The notes: generated by a model not told the origin, from the sequence alone. 64,000 nucleotides of DNA from Streptomyces smyrnaeus (GCF_017676345.1 NZ_JAFFZM010000024.1:31649-95648); one strand, 5' to 3'. Counted from the first letter of the stretch, positions 43,568 to 52,991 are shown. Program-made: numbers and translations.

Positions 43568-45622
43568 ATGAGCACCACCACCCTGCCGCAGAGAGGCAAG
43601 GAGGCCGCCGGGACCGCCACGCAGGCGCCGGAGGCCACTCCGCCCGGGGGCGTTCGCGGGCTGCTGGCCCGCCCGGCGTTCATGGGCTTCCTCGTCGTGG
43701 TCGTCGCACTCGTCGTCGGCGCCGTCGCCGCCGACAGCGGCACCTGGCCCAAGGCACTCACCTTCGACGTCAAGGGCCCGCTGGACGACGTCAGCAACTG
43801 GCTGACCGACAACCGCGCCAAGAGCCCGCTGTTCCTCTACTTCCTGCTGCACATCAGCAACTGGTCCGAGGGCGGCGTCGACTACGTCTTCACCTTCCTC
43901 AACAGCCTCGGCTGGCTGGGCGTCACCGCGCTGGCCACCGCCGTGTCCTGGTACGTGGCCGGGGCCGGGCTGCGGATGCGCTCGCTGCGCATCGCGCTGC
44001 TGACGCTGTGCACCTTCGCCGCCTTCGGCGTGCTGGGGCTGTGGGACTACGCCATGGCCACGCTGGCCCTGATGGTGCTGGCCGTCGCCGTCTCCGCCGT
44101 CATCGGTGTGCTGCTGGGCCTGGTCGCGGGCCTGTCCGACCGCGGAGAGCGCGTGCTGCGCCCCGTGTTCGACACCATGCAGGTCATGCCGGCGTTCGCG
44201 TATCTGCTGCCGCTGGTACTGATCTTCGGCATCGGCTCGCCCGCCGCGCTGGTCTCCACCGTCATCTACGCGGCGCCCCCGATGGCCCGGCTCACCGCGC
44301 TGGGCCTGCGCGGCGCCGACGCGGCCGCGCTGGAGGCCTCCCGCTCGCTGGGCGCCGGCGCCTGGCAGCGGCTGTGGACGGCACGGCTGCCGCTGGCCCG
44401 CAGGGAGATGCTGCTCGGCCTCAACCAGACGATCATGATGGCGCTGTCCATGGTCGTCATGGCGTCGGTGATCGGCTCCGGCGGCCTGGGCGACAAGATC
44501 TACCAGGCGCTGTCCAAGGACAACGTGGGCATGGCGCTGGTCGCCGGCGTCTGCATCGTCCTCATCGCCATCTGGCTCGACCGGGTGACGGCCGCCGCGG
44601 GCGACCAGCTGGAGGCGCCCGCCGCCCCGGCCCGCGTCGGCGGCGACACCGGCGCTGTCAGCCTGGAGAAGGCGATCGGCTGGCTGGCCTGGGGCGCGTT
44701 CGTCGCCTTCGGCGCCCTCGGTGCCCTCTTCGGGCCGATCGGGGAGCGCTCCTGGCCCATCGACTGGACCACGACGGTCTCCGCACCGCTCACCGAGGGC
44801 ATCGAATCCTTCACCGGCGCCATCTCCGACGGCGTCCCCGTGCTCGGCGGCACCGACGTATGGGCCGCGCACTTCACCTCGTGGGTCCTCAACCCGATGC
44901 GTGAGGCCATGCAGGCCGCGCCCTGGTGGGGTGTGCTGCTGCTGGTGGCCGTCATCGCCTGGATGGTCGGCTCCTGGCGCGCCGGACTGACGAGCATCCT
45001 CTCGCTCAGCGTCATCGGCGTGCTCGGGCTGTGGCACAAGTCCATGGACACGCTCTCGCAGGTGATCGTCTCGGTGCTGTGCACCCTCGTCGTCGGTGTT
45101 CTCATCGGCATCGTGGCCGCCCGTTCGCGGTGGGTGATGCGGCTGATCCGGCCGGTGCTCGACGTCATGCAGACGATGCCGCAGTTCGTGTATCTGGTGC
45201 CCGTGGTGGCGCTGGTGGGCGTCGGCCGCCCCGCCGCCATCCTCGCGGCCGTGGTCTACGCGCTGCCCGCCGTCATCCGGATCACCGCGCAGGGGCTGCG
45301 CTCGGTGGACCCGGCGGCGATGGAGGCGTCCCGCTCCCTGGGCGGCACGGCCTGGCAGCAGCTGCGCCAGGTGCAGCTGCCGCTGGCCCGGCCCTCGCTG
45401 ATGCTGGCCTGCAACCAGGGCGTCGTCCTGGTGCTGGCCATCGTGGTGATCGGCGGTCTGGTCGGCGGTGGCGCACTCGGCTACGACGTCGTCTACGGAC
45501 TCCAGAAGAGCGACCTGGGCGTCGGCCTGTCGGCCGGTGTCGCCATCGTCTGCCTGGGGCTGATGCTCGACCGGCTCACCCAGTCCGCGGGCAGCACCGG
45601 CAAGCGCGGAGGTACCAAGTGA
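43568..45622 (+). CDS. Betaine ABC permease with two fused permease domains
   Basis: 684 residues, about twice the usual ProW/OpuAB length. Two complete binding-protein-dependent permease domains are present: first half with SLGAGAWQRLWTARLPLARR, second half with SLGGTAWQQLRQVQLPLARP, each being the EAA cytoplasmic loop that contacts the ATPase. About twelve to fourteen helices are expected. One chain thus supplies both halves of the channel. ATG 43568 has GAGGGG 5 nt upstream. The stop overlaps the binding-protein start (TGATG). Located in the membrane. Confidence 0.92.
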   Translation: MSTTTLPQRGKEAAGTATQAPEATPPGGVRGLLARPAFMGFLVVVVALVVGAVAADSGTWPKALTFDVKGPLDDVSNWLTDNRAKSPLFLYFLLHISNWSEGGVDYVFTFLNSLGWLGVTALATAVSWYVAGAGLRMRSLRIALLTLCTFAAFGVLGLWDYAMATLALMVLAVAVSAVIGVLLGLVAGLSDRGERVLRPVFDTMQVMPAFAYLLPLVLIFGIGSPAALVSTVIYAAPPMARLTALGLRGADAAALEASRSLGAGAWQRLWTARLPLARREMLLGLNQTIMMALSMVVMASVIGSGGLGDKIYQALSKDNVGMALVAGVCIVLIAIWLDRVTAAAGDQLEAPAAPARVGGDTGAVSLEKAIGWLAWGAFVAFGALGALFGPIGERSWPIDWTTTVSAPLTEGIESFTGAISDGVPVLGGTDVWAAHFTSWVLNPMREAMQAAPWWGVLLLVAVIAWMVGSWRAGLTSILSLSVIGVLGLWHKSMDTLSQVIVSVLCTLVVGVLIGIVAARSRWVMRLIRPVLDVMQTMPQFVYLVPVVALVGVGRPAAILAAVVYALPAVIRITAQGLRSVDPAAMEASRSLGGTAWQQLRQVQLPLARPSLMLACNQGVVLVLAIVVIGGLVGGGALGYDVVYGLQKSDLGVGLSAGVAIVCLGLMLDRLTQSAGSTGKRGGTK

Positions 45623-46632
45623 TGCGCACCATCCGATCGATGCGCCGCGAAAGCGGATACGGACGCCCGGCCACCCGGCGCACCCGAGTGGTCAGGTCCG
45701 GTGTCGCCGCGGCCGGTGTCCTCGCGCTGACGCTGGGCCTCAGCTCCTGCGGCAAGGCCAACCCGTACTACAGCGGCGCCCCCAACACCGTCACCCTGCC
45801 GGTGGCGGCCTGGGCGGGCGCCGAGGCCAATGTCGCGGTGGCCAAGCAGGTCCTGGAGAAGAAGCTCGGCTACCGGGTCAAGACGCTCCAGATGGACGAG
45901 CCTGTCGCCTTCGACGCCCTCAACACCGGTCGCGCCGACGCCCTCCTGGAGGACTGGCGCGGGGTGCCGAAGAAGGAGAAGAAGTACGTCGAGGAGCTCA
46001 AGACCGTCGTCTACGCGGGCAAGCTCGGCGTCACCGGCCACATCGGCTGGTACGTGCCGACGTACTTCGCCAAGAAGCACCCCGAGGTCAAGAACTGGAA
46101 GAACCTTCCCAAGCTGAAGAAGTACTTCCAGACCCCGGAGAGCGGCGACAAGGGCCGGCTGCTGGAGGGCTCGCCCTCCTTCAGCACCTACGACGACGCG
46201 ATCATCAAGAACCTGGATCTCCCCTACAAGACCGTCTACGCGGGCAGTGAGGCCGCGCAGGTCAAGGAGATGCAGAAGCGGGCGGCCAAGAAGGAGCCCT
46301 TCCTCACCTACTGGTGGACGCCGCAGTGGCTGAACTCCAAGATCCCCATGACGGAGGTCAAGCTGCCCAAGCGCACCAAGGGCTGCGACGCGGTGCCGTC
46401 CAAGGTCGACTGCGCCTACCCGTACACGCCGCTGGCGAAGTTCATGAACAGGGACTTCGCCGAGAACGGCGGGAAGGCCGCGGAGTTCCTGAAGAAGTTC
46501 CACTGGAGCACCGAGGACCAGACGAAGGTCGTCAAGTGGATGACCATCGACAAGATGGACACCGACGAGGCCGCGGCCAAGTGGGTGAAGGAGAACCCGG
46601 ACAAGTGGAAGAAGTGGATGCCGGACAAGTGA
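45622..46632 (+). CDS. Glycine betaine ABC transporter substrate-binding lipoprotein
   Basis: 336 residues, OpuAC/ProX type. The lipobox LGLSSC near residue 34 marks it as a lipoprotein. The mature part (TVTLPVAAWAGAEANVAVAKQVLEKKLGY, ALLEDWRG, WWTPQWL) keeps several Trp residues that form the aromatic cage for the quaternary ammonium group. ATG 45622 is preferred (GGAGG 9 nt upstream), with GTG 45619 alternative. Last gene of the operon; a strong hairpin follows at 46669. Confidence 0.93.
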   Translation: MRTIRSMRRESGYGRPATRRTRVVRSGVAAAGVLALTLGLSSCGKANPYYSGAPNTVTLPVAAWAGAEANVAVAKQVLEKKLGYRVKTLQMDEPVAFDALNTGRADALLEDWRGVPKKEKKYVEELKTVVYAGKLGVTGHIGWYVPTYFAKKHPEVKNWKNLPKLKKYFQTPESGDKGRLLEGSPSFSTYDDAIIKNLDLPYKTVYAGSEAAQVKEMQKRAAKKEPFLTYWWTPQWLNSKIPMTEVKLPKRTKGCDAVPSKVDCAYPYTPLAKFMNRDFAENGGKAAEFLKKFHWSTEDQTKVVKWMTIDKMDTDEAAAKWVKENPDKWKKWMPDK

Positions 46633-46668
46633 CGCCGCGCGTCGCCGCCTGACACCTCCGCGCCACCG

Positions 46669-46703
46669 CCCGCCCCCGCGACGCCCGCCGTCGCGGGGGC
46701 GGG
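46669..46703 (+). terminator. Terminator of the betaine operon
   Basis: Perfect 14-bp stem: 46669-46682 (CCCGCCCCCGCGAC-type arm) pairs with 46690-46703 across a 7-nt loop GCCCGCC, 36 nt after the stop of the binding-protein gene. Confidence 0.8.
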
Positions 46704-46789
46704 GCCGTCCTGGGCGCTTCCGCGGGGAGCCCGTCCCCGGGGCCTTCGCGGGGAGCCGTCCTGGGTGCCTGGGCGGACGGCCGCTGGGG

Positions 46790-46795
46790 CACAAT
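46790..46795 (+). promoter_or_regulatory. -10-like element before the copD-like gene
   Basis: CACAAT ends 6 nt before the GTG at 46802 and no ribosome-binding site is present, which suggests a leaderless mRNA. Confidence 0.4.
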
Positions 46796-46801
46796 TGCGC
46801 C

Positions 46802-47845
46802 GTGAAACAGCCCGCTTCGTCCGCCCCCGTCCCGCCGGGGCGCGGGCGGCACCGGGCGGCGCGGGCCGGGCGGCGACGCCCCGTCCTGCCCCTGCTGCCG
46901 GCCGCCGGCTGCGTCCTCGTCCTCGCCGCCGTCGCGCTGACGGGCACCGACCTGGCCACGGACAGCACGGACGACCTGCGCATACCCGGCGGCGGTACGA
47001 CCACGCTGCTGCGCTCCGTGCTGCTGGCCGCGCTGTGCGTGCAACTCGGCGAAGTGGCCGGACGGCGGCTGGCCCGGGACGTCGCGCGAAAGCTGCCCGG
47101 CACCCCGGCCGACGGCCCCCGGCAGCCGCCCGAGTGGGCCGCGGGCGCGGCCCTCGCCGGGATGCTCGCCGCGCTCGGGCTGGCCTCCATGGCCGCCGCC
47201 GGTGACGGCAGCCTGGCGGCGGGTCTGCCGGAACTCGGCGAGATCTACGCGACCCGCTCCGGTCTGCTGGCCTTCCTGCAGGCCAACGGCTTCCTGCTGG
47301 CGGCCCTGTGCGTCTTCCTCGGCCGCCCGGTGTGGGCCGCCGCCCCGCTGGTCGGCGTCATCGTCGGCGAAGCGCTCCGGGCGCACCCGGAGCCCGACAG
47401 CCCCGCGATCGGTGTCGGCCTGACCCTCGTCCACCTCACCTCCACCGTGCTGTGGACCGGCGGCCTCGTCCAAGTGCTGCGCACGATGCGCAGCTGGCAC
47501 GGCGAACCCGGCGCTGCGCGGGCCCTGTTGGCGGCGTACGCGCGCCGCGCCTTCTGGCTGTTCGCCGCCCTGTGTGCGACAGGAACCGCGAGCACCCTGC
47601 GGAAGCTGCCGTCGCTCGGCGCGGTCACCTCCTCGGCGTGGGGCAGAACCCTGCTGGTGAAGCTGGCCGTGGTCGCCGCGGTGGCCCTGTGCGCGGTGCT
47701 GGCCCGACGCGTGCTGACACGGGACCGCGCCCGGACCACCTACACCCAGGTGCTGCGCCCCACCGCCTGGGAACTGGCCGCGCTGGGCGCGGTGCTCGTC
47801 CTGTCGGCCCTGCTGACGGTCGCCCCGGTGCCCCGCGCCGGCTGA
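46802..47845 (+). CDS. CopD-like membrane protein
   Basis: 347 residues with about eight transmembrane helices. The last about 150 residues form a CopD-type domain (TLVHLTSTVLWTGGLVQVLRTMRSW, LVKLAVVAAVALCAVLARR), a family linked to copper uptake or copper loading. Charged Arg/Pro-rich N-terminus of about 30 residues, no signal peptide. GTG 46802. It ends 4 nt before the stop of the convergent PEP-mutase gene. No copper gene is adjacent, so the copper role is inferred from family only. Confidence 0.8.
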   Translation: MKQPASSAPVPPGRGRHRAARAGRRRPVLPLLPAAGCVLVLAAVALTGTDLATDSTDDLRIPGGGTTTLLRSVLLAALCVQLGEVAGRRLARDVARKLPGTPADGPRQPPEWAAGAALAGMLAALGLASMAAAGDGSLAAGLPELGEIYATRSGLLAFLQANGFLLAALCVFLGRPVWAAAPLVGVIVGEALRAHPEPDSPAIGVGLTLVHLTSTVLWTGGLVQVLRTMRSWHGEPGAARALLAAYARRAFWLFAALCATGTASTLRKLPSLGAVTSSAWGRTLLVKLAVVAAVALCAVLARRVLTRDRARTTYTQVLRPTAWELAALGAVLVLSALLTVAPVPRAG

Positions 47846-47849
47846 GCCC

Positions 47850-48593
47850 TCAGCCTGTGCGCAGCTGCTCCGCCAGCACCCGGACGCCCTCGTAGGCGCG
47901 GGCCGCGAGCCCGCCGCCGAAGGTGACCCGTCGGCAACCGGCCGCCGCCAGCTCGGCGACGGAGGGCCCGTCCTGCCTCGCCAGCCCGTTGACGGGCACC
48001 GGCAACTCGCGTGCCAGCACGGCCAGATCGGCGAGGGGCGCACCGATCGGATACACCGCGTCCGCGCCCGCCTCGATGTAGGCCCGGCCCCGCGCCAGCG
48101 CTTCGTCGAGCAGCTCGGCGCCCGGCTTGCCCGAGCCCCGCAGATGGACGTCCACCCGCGCGTTGACGAACAGCTGCGGCCCCGCCGCCTCCCGTACGGC
48201 GGCCAGGAACGCGGCCTGTGCCTCGGCCGCCACCAACTCGCCGGCCACCGAGTCCTCCAGGTTGCAGCCGACCGCACCCGCCGCCCGCAGCCGCGCGGCG
48301 ATCTCGGCCGGCGGCAGCCCGTACCCCCGCTCGATGTCGGCGCTCACCGGGACCTCCACGGCGCGCACGATCCGGGCGACGGCGGCGAACATCTCGTCGG
48401 CGGGGCACTCCCCGTCCCGGTGGCCGAGCGATGCGGCGATCCCCGCGCTCGGGGTCGCCAGCGCGGCGAACCCAGCCTGGGCGAAGATCCGGGCCGCCGC
48501 CGGGTCCCAGGCGCCGGGCAGCACCAGTGCCTCGCCCGGCTCCCCGGCCCGGTGCAGCTCGCGGAACCGGGCGGCGGGACCGGGCGCGGTCAT
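47850..48593 (-). CDS. Isocitrate lyase/PEP mutase family enzyme
   Basis: 247 residues, alpha/beta barrel of the isocitrate lyase/phosphoenolpyruvate mutase superfamily (2-methylisocitrate lyase, oxaloacetate hydrolase and others). Seen: LPGAWDPAAARIFAQAGFAALATPSAG, SADIERGYG (metal-binding Asp/Glu), GAVGCNLEDSV and NARVDVHLRG. The catalytic KKCGH of isocitrate lyase is absent. The start overlaps the stop of the upstream AhpD-like gene by 4 bp, so they form an operon. The exact reaction cannot be fixed. Confidence 0.85.
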   Translation of the reverse strand: MTAPGPAARFRELHRAGEPGEALVLPGAWDPAAARIFAQAGFAALATPSAGIAASLGHRDGECPADEMFAAVARIVRAVEVPVSADIERGYGLPPAEIAARLRAAGAVGCNLEDSVAGELVAAEAQAAFLAAVREAAGPQLFVNARVDVHLRGSGKPGAELLDEALARGRAYIEAGADAVYPIGAPLADLAVLARELPVPVNGLARQDGPSVAELAAAGCRRVTFGGGLAARAYEGVRVLAEQLRTG

Positions 48594-49069
48594 CGGGCGG
48601 AGTCCGCCTTGTCGGCCTGCAGACTCTGCGGAAGGCCCCGCACCGTCACGTTGAACCGGTTCCAGGAGTTGATGGCCACGATCTGGCCGATCAGCGCCGC
48701 CAGCTCGCTCTCGTCGAAGTGCTTGGCCGCCCGCTCGTACACCTCGTCGGGCACGAACCCGTCCGTCAGCTCGGTGACGGCCTCGGTCAGCGCCAGCGCG
48801 GCCTGCTCCCGCTCGGTGAACAGGTCGCCGGCCTCCGCCCAGGCGGCGAGCAGGTCGAGCCGCAGCTGGGACTCGCCGTTCTTGCGGGCGTCGGCCAAGT
48901 GCATGTCCAGGCAGTAGGCGCAGCGGTTGATCTGGGAGGCCCGGATCTTGACCAGTTCACCGACGACCGGGTCGAGCCCCGCCGCGGAGGCGGCCTGCTG
49001 GAAGGCGAACATGCCCTTCATCATCTCGGGGGCGACCTGCCAGATGTTCATACGCGGTGTTGTCGTCAT
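48590..49069 (-). CDS. Carboxymuconolactone decarboxylase/AhpD-like protein
   Basis: 159 residues, the typical single-domain length. The redox motif is CAYCLDMH (Cys-x-x-Cys with a nearby His), in SQINRCAYCLDMHLADARKNG, as in AhpD alkylhydroperoxidases. ATG 49069 gives MTTTPRMN; longer in-frame starts would overlap the divergent MocR gene. The stop overlaps the start of the PEP-mutase-family gene. Likely a peroxide-reducing or related cytoplasmic enzyme. Confidence 0.88.
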   Translation of the reverse strand: MTTTPRMNIWQVAPEMMKGMFAFQQAASAAGLDPVVGELVKIRASQINRCAYCLDMHLADARKNGESQLRLDLLAAWAEAGDLFTEREQAALALTEAVTELTDGFVPDEVYERAAKHFDESELAALIGQIVAINSWNRFNVTVRGLPQSLQADKADSAR

Positions 49070-49115
49070 GGCCCCGAGCCTATTTCGGAGTGGCGCACAC
49101 GTATGGTCCATTTCC

Positions 49116-50720
49116 ATGGCAGATTCATGGGCCAATTCCGAGCGGCGCGGGCAACGGCCCGACAGCGGCAGCGACCTCCACCTCGACCTGGCGCCGTCCT
49201 CCGGACCCGGCGCGCCCCGCCCCCGCGCGGCCCTGCTCGCCGCCCTCCGCGACGCCGTCCGCACCGGCCGGCTGGCACCCGGCACCCGGCTGCCGTCCTC
49301 CCGCACCCTCGCCGCCGACCTCGGCCTGGCCCGCAACACCGTGGCCGGAGCCTACGGTGAGCTCGTTGCGGAAGGCTGGCTGACCGCACGGCAGGGCTCC
49401 GGAACCCGGGTGGCCGACCGGGCCGAGCCGGCCGCCCCGAGCCGCCCGGCCCAGCCGTCCCGCACCGAGCGGCCCTCGCGAACCGAGCACCGCTCCCGCA
49501 CCGGGCGGCCCGCTGGAACCGAGCACCGCTCCAGCACCGAGCGTCCCTCCCGCACCGGGCGGCCCGCCCGGCTGCCGTTCTCCCCCGACCAGCGTCGGCA
49601 GCACCGGCCCACACACGATCTGCGAACCGGTGCGCCCGACGTCTCGGCGTTCCCCCGCTCCGCCTGGCTGGCCTCCGCCCGCCGCGCGCTCACCGCCGCA
49701 CCGGCCCGCGCCTTCTCGCACGGCGACCTGCGCGGCGCCGCCGAGCTGCGGCAGGCCCTGGCCGGCTATCTGGCCCGGGCCCGCGGCGTGCGAGCGGACC
49801 CCGAACGCATCGTCGTCTGCGCCGGGTTCGCACAGGGCGTCGCGCTGCTGGCCCGGGTGGTGGCCGGGGAGATCGCCGTGGAGGAGTACGGCCTGCCCTT
49901 CCACCGCGAGCTGCTGGACACGCAACCGGCCCGCACCCGCCCGCTCCCCGTGGACGCGCACGGCGCCCGCACCCAACTGCTGGACACCGGGCGGGACTTC
50001 GCCGACGTACGGGCGGTGCTGCTCACCCCCGCGCACCAGTACCCGCTGGGTGTACCACTGCACCCCGACCGCAGGGCGGCCGTCGTCGACTGGGCGGGGC
50101 GACGAGGCGGGCTGGTCCTGGAGGACGACTACGACGGGGAGTTCCGCTACGACAGAAACCCCGTAGGGGCCCTGCAAGGGCTCGACCCCGAGCGCATCAT
50201 CTACCTCGGCACCGCCAGCAAGGCGCTGGCCCCCGCACTGCGCCTGGCGTGGATGGTGCTGCCCGACCACCTGGTCGAGCCGGTCCTGGCGGCCAAGACC
50301 CCCGCCGAGTGGACCACCGGCGCCCTCGACCAGCTCACCCTCGCCGACTTCCTGGAACGCGGCGCCTACGACCGCCACGTGCGGACCATGCGGCAGCGAT
50401 ACCGGCGCCGCCGTGACCGGCTGGTCGAACAGCTGGCCGCCCACGTCCCCGAAGCGCGCGCCACCGGCATCGCCGCCGGTCTGCACGCCGTCCTCCGCCT
50501 CCCGCCCGGCGTCACCGAAGCCGCCGCCCTGCGCGCCCTCGACCGCTCCGGCGTCGCCTCGGACCCCCTCTCCGGCTTCCGCCACCCCACCGCCCCCCGC
50601 GACGCTCCCGCATCACCGTCCTTGGTCGTCGGCTACGGCACCCCGCCCGAACACGCCTACACGGCGGCCCTGGACGCCCTGTGCGGGGCACTTGCGACCT
50701 GCCGGCCCGGCGGGTCTTGA
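49116..50720 (+). CDS. MocR/PdxR-type regulator (GntR HTH + aminotransferase fold)
   Basis: 534 residues. An N-terminal GntR winged helix lies at about 25-95 (AVRTGRLAPGTRLPSSRTLAADLGLARNTVAGAYGEL). An unusual linker of about 80 residues with RTEHRSRTGRP-like repeats follows, and then a fold-type-I aminotransferase domain with LVLEDDYDGEFRY and the PLP lysine in YLGTASKALAPALRL. PdxR members activate vitamin B6 synthesis, other MocR members control amine metabolism. ATG 49116 has a weak ribosome-binding site. Divergent from the ahpD-like operon with only 46 bp between, which it may control. Confidence 0.88.
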   Translation: MADSWANSERRGQRPDSGSDLHLDLAPSSGPGAPRPRAALLAALRDAVRTGRLAPGTRLPSSRTLAADLGLARNTVAGAYGELVAEGWLTARQGSGTRVADRAEPAAPSRPAQPSRTERPSRTEHRSRTGRPAGTEHRSSTERPSRTGRPARLPFSPDQRRQHRPTHDLRTGAPDVSAFPRSAWLASARRALTAAPARAFSHGDLRGAAELRQALAGYLARARGVRADPERIVVCAGFAQGVALLARVVAGEIAVEEYGLPFHRELLDTQPARTRPLPVDAHGARTQLLDTGRDFADVRAVLLTPAHQYPLGVPLHPDRRAAVVDWAGRRGGLVLEDDYDGEFRYDRNPVGALQGLDPERIIYLGTASKALAPALRLAWMVLPDHLVEPVLAAKTPAEWTTGALDQLTLADFLERGAYDRHVRTMRQRYRRRRDRLVEQLAAHVPEARATGIAAGLHAVLRLPPGVTEAAALRALDRSGVASDPLSGFRHPTAPRDAPASPSLVVGYGTPPEHAYTAALDALCGALATCRPGGS

Positions 50721-50796
50721 CGGCCCGGCCCACCGGACCCGATCTTGAGTCGGCGCGGGGACGAGGACCCCGCCGACGGAACGGGGGTGCGGCATC

Positions 50797-52239
50797 ATGC
50801 CGGCAGTCGAGGAGAACGGCCTCAACGTCATCGCGGAGGCCGAACGCAAGGGCCGACCCGCGCAGCTGTTCTGGCCGTGGTTCGGGTCGAACGTCTCCGT
50901 ACTCGGGCTCAGCTACGGCTCGTTCGCGCTGGGCTTCGGCCTGTCCTTCCGGCAGGCGCTGCTGGCAGGCGTGGTCGGTATCACCGTCTCCTTCCTGCTG
51001 TGCGGGCTGATCGCGGTCGCCGGCAAGCGCGGCTCGGCACCGACGATGGTGCTGAGCCGCGCCGCGTTCGGCGTACGCGGCAACCGGCTGCCGTCCGCCG
51101 TCTCCTGGGTGCTGACCGTCGGCTGGGAGACCGTCCTGGTGACCCTCGCGACCCTGGCCACCGCCACCGTCCTCGACCGGCTGGGCTGGGGCGGCGGTAC
51201 GGGCACGAAAGTGGCGGCCCTGGTGGTGGTCTCCGCGCTGACGGTGGCCGCCGGGATCGCCGGCTTCGACCTCATCATGCGGCTGCAGACGGCCATCACC
51301 GTGGTGACCGCCGTACTGACCCTCGGCTACATGGCTCTGGTGGCCGACGAGATCCACTGGGCCCGGGTGACAGCCCAACCCGACGGCTCGGCACAGCAGA
51401 TGCTCGGCGCCCTGGTGTTCGTGATGACCGGTTTCGGCCTGGGCTGGGTGAACGCCGCAGCCGACTACTCCCGCTATCTGCCCCGCCGCACGCGCGGCGC
51501 GAGCGTGGCCCTGTGGACGACGCTCGGCGGCTCCCTGGCGCCGCTGCTGCTGTTCGTCTTCGGCCTGCTGCTGGCCGGCTCCTCCCCACGCCTGAACGAG
51601 GCGGTGGCCGCCGACCCCATCGGCGCGCTCACCACCCTTCTGCCGCTGTGGTTCCTCCTGCCGTTCACCCTGGTCGCGGTGCTCGGACTGGTCGGCGGCG
51701 CGGTGCTCGACATCTACTCCTCGGGGCTGGCGCTGCTCGCCACGGGGGTGCGCGTGCCGCGCTACACCGCCGCCGCGATCGACGGTGCCCTGATGGTGGC
51801 CGGCACCGTCTCCCTCGTCTTCTTCGCCGACGACTTCCTCGGCACCTTCATGGCCTTCCTGACGACGCTGGGCGTGCCCATCGCCGCCTGGTGCGGCGTG
51901 ATGCTGGCCGACACGGCGCTGCGCGCCCGCCCGTTCGACGACGCCGACCTCTTCCGTACCCGCGGCCGCTACGGCGACATCCGCCCGCTCCCCGTCGCCC
52001 TGCTGGCGGGCGCCACCGCCCTCGGCTGGGGCCTGGTCACCAACAGCGGCGCGGCCTGGCTCGACTGGCAGGGCTATCTGCTGGGGCCCCTCGGCCTGGG
52101 CGGCCGGACCGGCACCTGGGCAGGCGCCAACCTGGGCCTCCTCGCGGCCCTCGCCCTCACCTTCGTCCTGACGCTGGCAACCCAGCGCCGCACCGTCCAG
52201 GCGCAGGAATCAGCCCCTCACCCGGGCGGACGGCTGTAG
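50797..52239 (+). CDS. NCS1 nucleobase:cation symporter (cytosine permease-like)
   Basis: 480 residues with about twelve transmembrane helices. The purine-cytosine permease family is indicated by FWPWFGSNVSVLGLSYGSFALGF at the start and by SRAAFGVRGNRLPS and GLGWVNAAADYSRYLPR. Transports a purine, pyrimidine, or related hydantoin/allantoin; the exact substrate cannot be read. ATG 50797 follows GGGGGTG. Its 3' end overlaps the converging HTH gene by 22 bp. Confidence 0.88.
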   Translation: MPAVEENGLNVIAEAERKGRPAQLFWPWFGSNVSVLGLSYGSFALGFGLSFRQALLAGVVGITVSFLLCGLIAVAGKRGSAPTMVLSRAAFGVRGNRLPSAVSWVLTVGWETVLVTLATLATATVLDRLGWGGGTGTKVAALVVVSALTVAAGIAGFDLIMRLQTAITVVTAVLTLGYMALVADEIHWARVTAQPDGSAQQMLGALVFVMTGFGLGWVNAAADYSRYLPRRTRGASVALWTTLGGSLAPLLLFVFGLLLAGSSPRLNEAVAADPIGALTTLLPLWFLLPFTLVAVLGLVGGAVLDIYSSGLALLATGVRVPRYTAAAIDGALMVAGTVSLVFFADDFLGTFMAFLTTLGVPIAAWCGVMLADTALRARPFDDADLFRTRGRYGDIRPLPVALLAGATALGWGLVTNSGAAWLDWQGYLLGPLGLGGRTGTWAGANLGLLAALALTFVLTLATQRRTVQAQESAPHPGGRL

Positions 52240-52991
52240 CGCCCCAGCGTCGCCTTGCTGGTGGAGGCCTCCTGGAAAACCAGCTCCCACGGGCCCGAGT
52301 TGACGTCGAAGTCCTTGCCGAAGCCGATCCACTTGCCGGTCATCCGACGCCCCGTCGGCTCGACGAGAAGTTGCAGCGCACCGTGGTAGCGGGCCCCCGC
52401 ATAGTAGCCGCCGGGCGCCGTCTGCTCGGTCCAGGTCCCGGTGACCACGTTGCGGTCCACGGTCAGCTCCAGGGCGAGGGGCGAATCGGGGTTCGCCGAC
52501 GCACCCGGCAGCGACTGCCCGGTGAGCCGGTTCTCGTGCTGGACGAGCACCACGTGGTGCGCCCCGGTGAAGGTGTCACCCCGCCCCGAGCTGTAGTACT
52601 CGTAACGGCTCAGCCAGACCCCGCCGTAATGAGGGGGCGGAGAAGGAGATAGCTGCTGCTGGGCGTGCGGGTCCGTTTCGGTGGCCTGGGGCTCCACGTC
52701 GTGCCCGCCGTGTCCGTCGTCGCTGACCCGGAGCCGGGGGACCGGCAGCGCGAAACCGAGCGACTCCACCGGGCGGCCGGTTACCCGCTCCAGCGCCCGC
52801 GCGTACACCGGTCGCGGCGTCCGGCTGGTTCCGGCCTCCCAGCGCTGGACCAGTCGCTTGCTCGCGTCGTTGGGTTCCCCGGCCTCTTCACCGGCCCGTC
52901 GCAGAGCTCTGGCCAGGTCGTCCTGGCTGAGACGCAGGCCGATGCGCACGGCCCGCAGCGTGTCGTTCGGTACCTGTTCCGCTGTCGTCAT
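52218..52991 (-). CDS. XRE-family HTH protein with C-terminal beta domain
   Basis: 257 residues. The N-terminal Xre helix-turn-helix is at about 10-75 (LRLSQDDLARALRRAG, ASKRLVQRWEAGTSRTPRP). A short linker (SPSPPPHYGGVWLSRYEYYSSGR) leads to a beta-rich C-terminal domain (about 120-257) of unknown ligand. ATG 52991 is used; GTG 53000 is in frame and no standard ribosome-binding site precedes either, so the mRNA may have a very short leader. Divergent from the small gene at 53131. Confidence 0.8.
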   Translation of the reverse strand: MTTAEQVPNDTLRAVRIGLRLSQDDLARALRRAGEEAGEPNDASKRLVQRWEAGTSRTPRPVYARALERVTGRPVESLGFALPVPRLRVSDDGHGGHDVEPQATETDPHAQQQLSPSPPPHYGGVWLSRYEYYSSGRGDTFTGAHHVVLVQHENRLTGQSLPGASANPDSPLALELTVDRNVVTGTWTEQTAPGGYYAGARYHGALQLLVEPTGRRMTGKWIGFGKDFDVNSGPWELVFQEASTSKATLGRYSRPPG

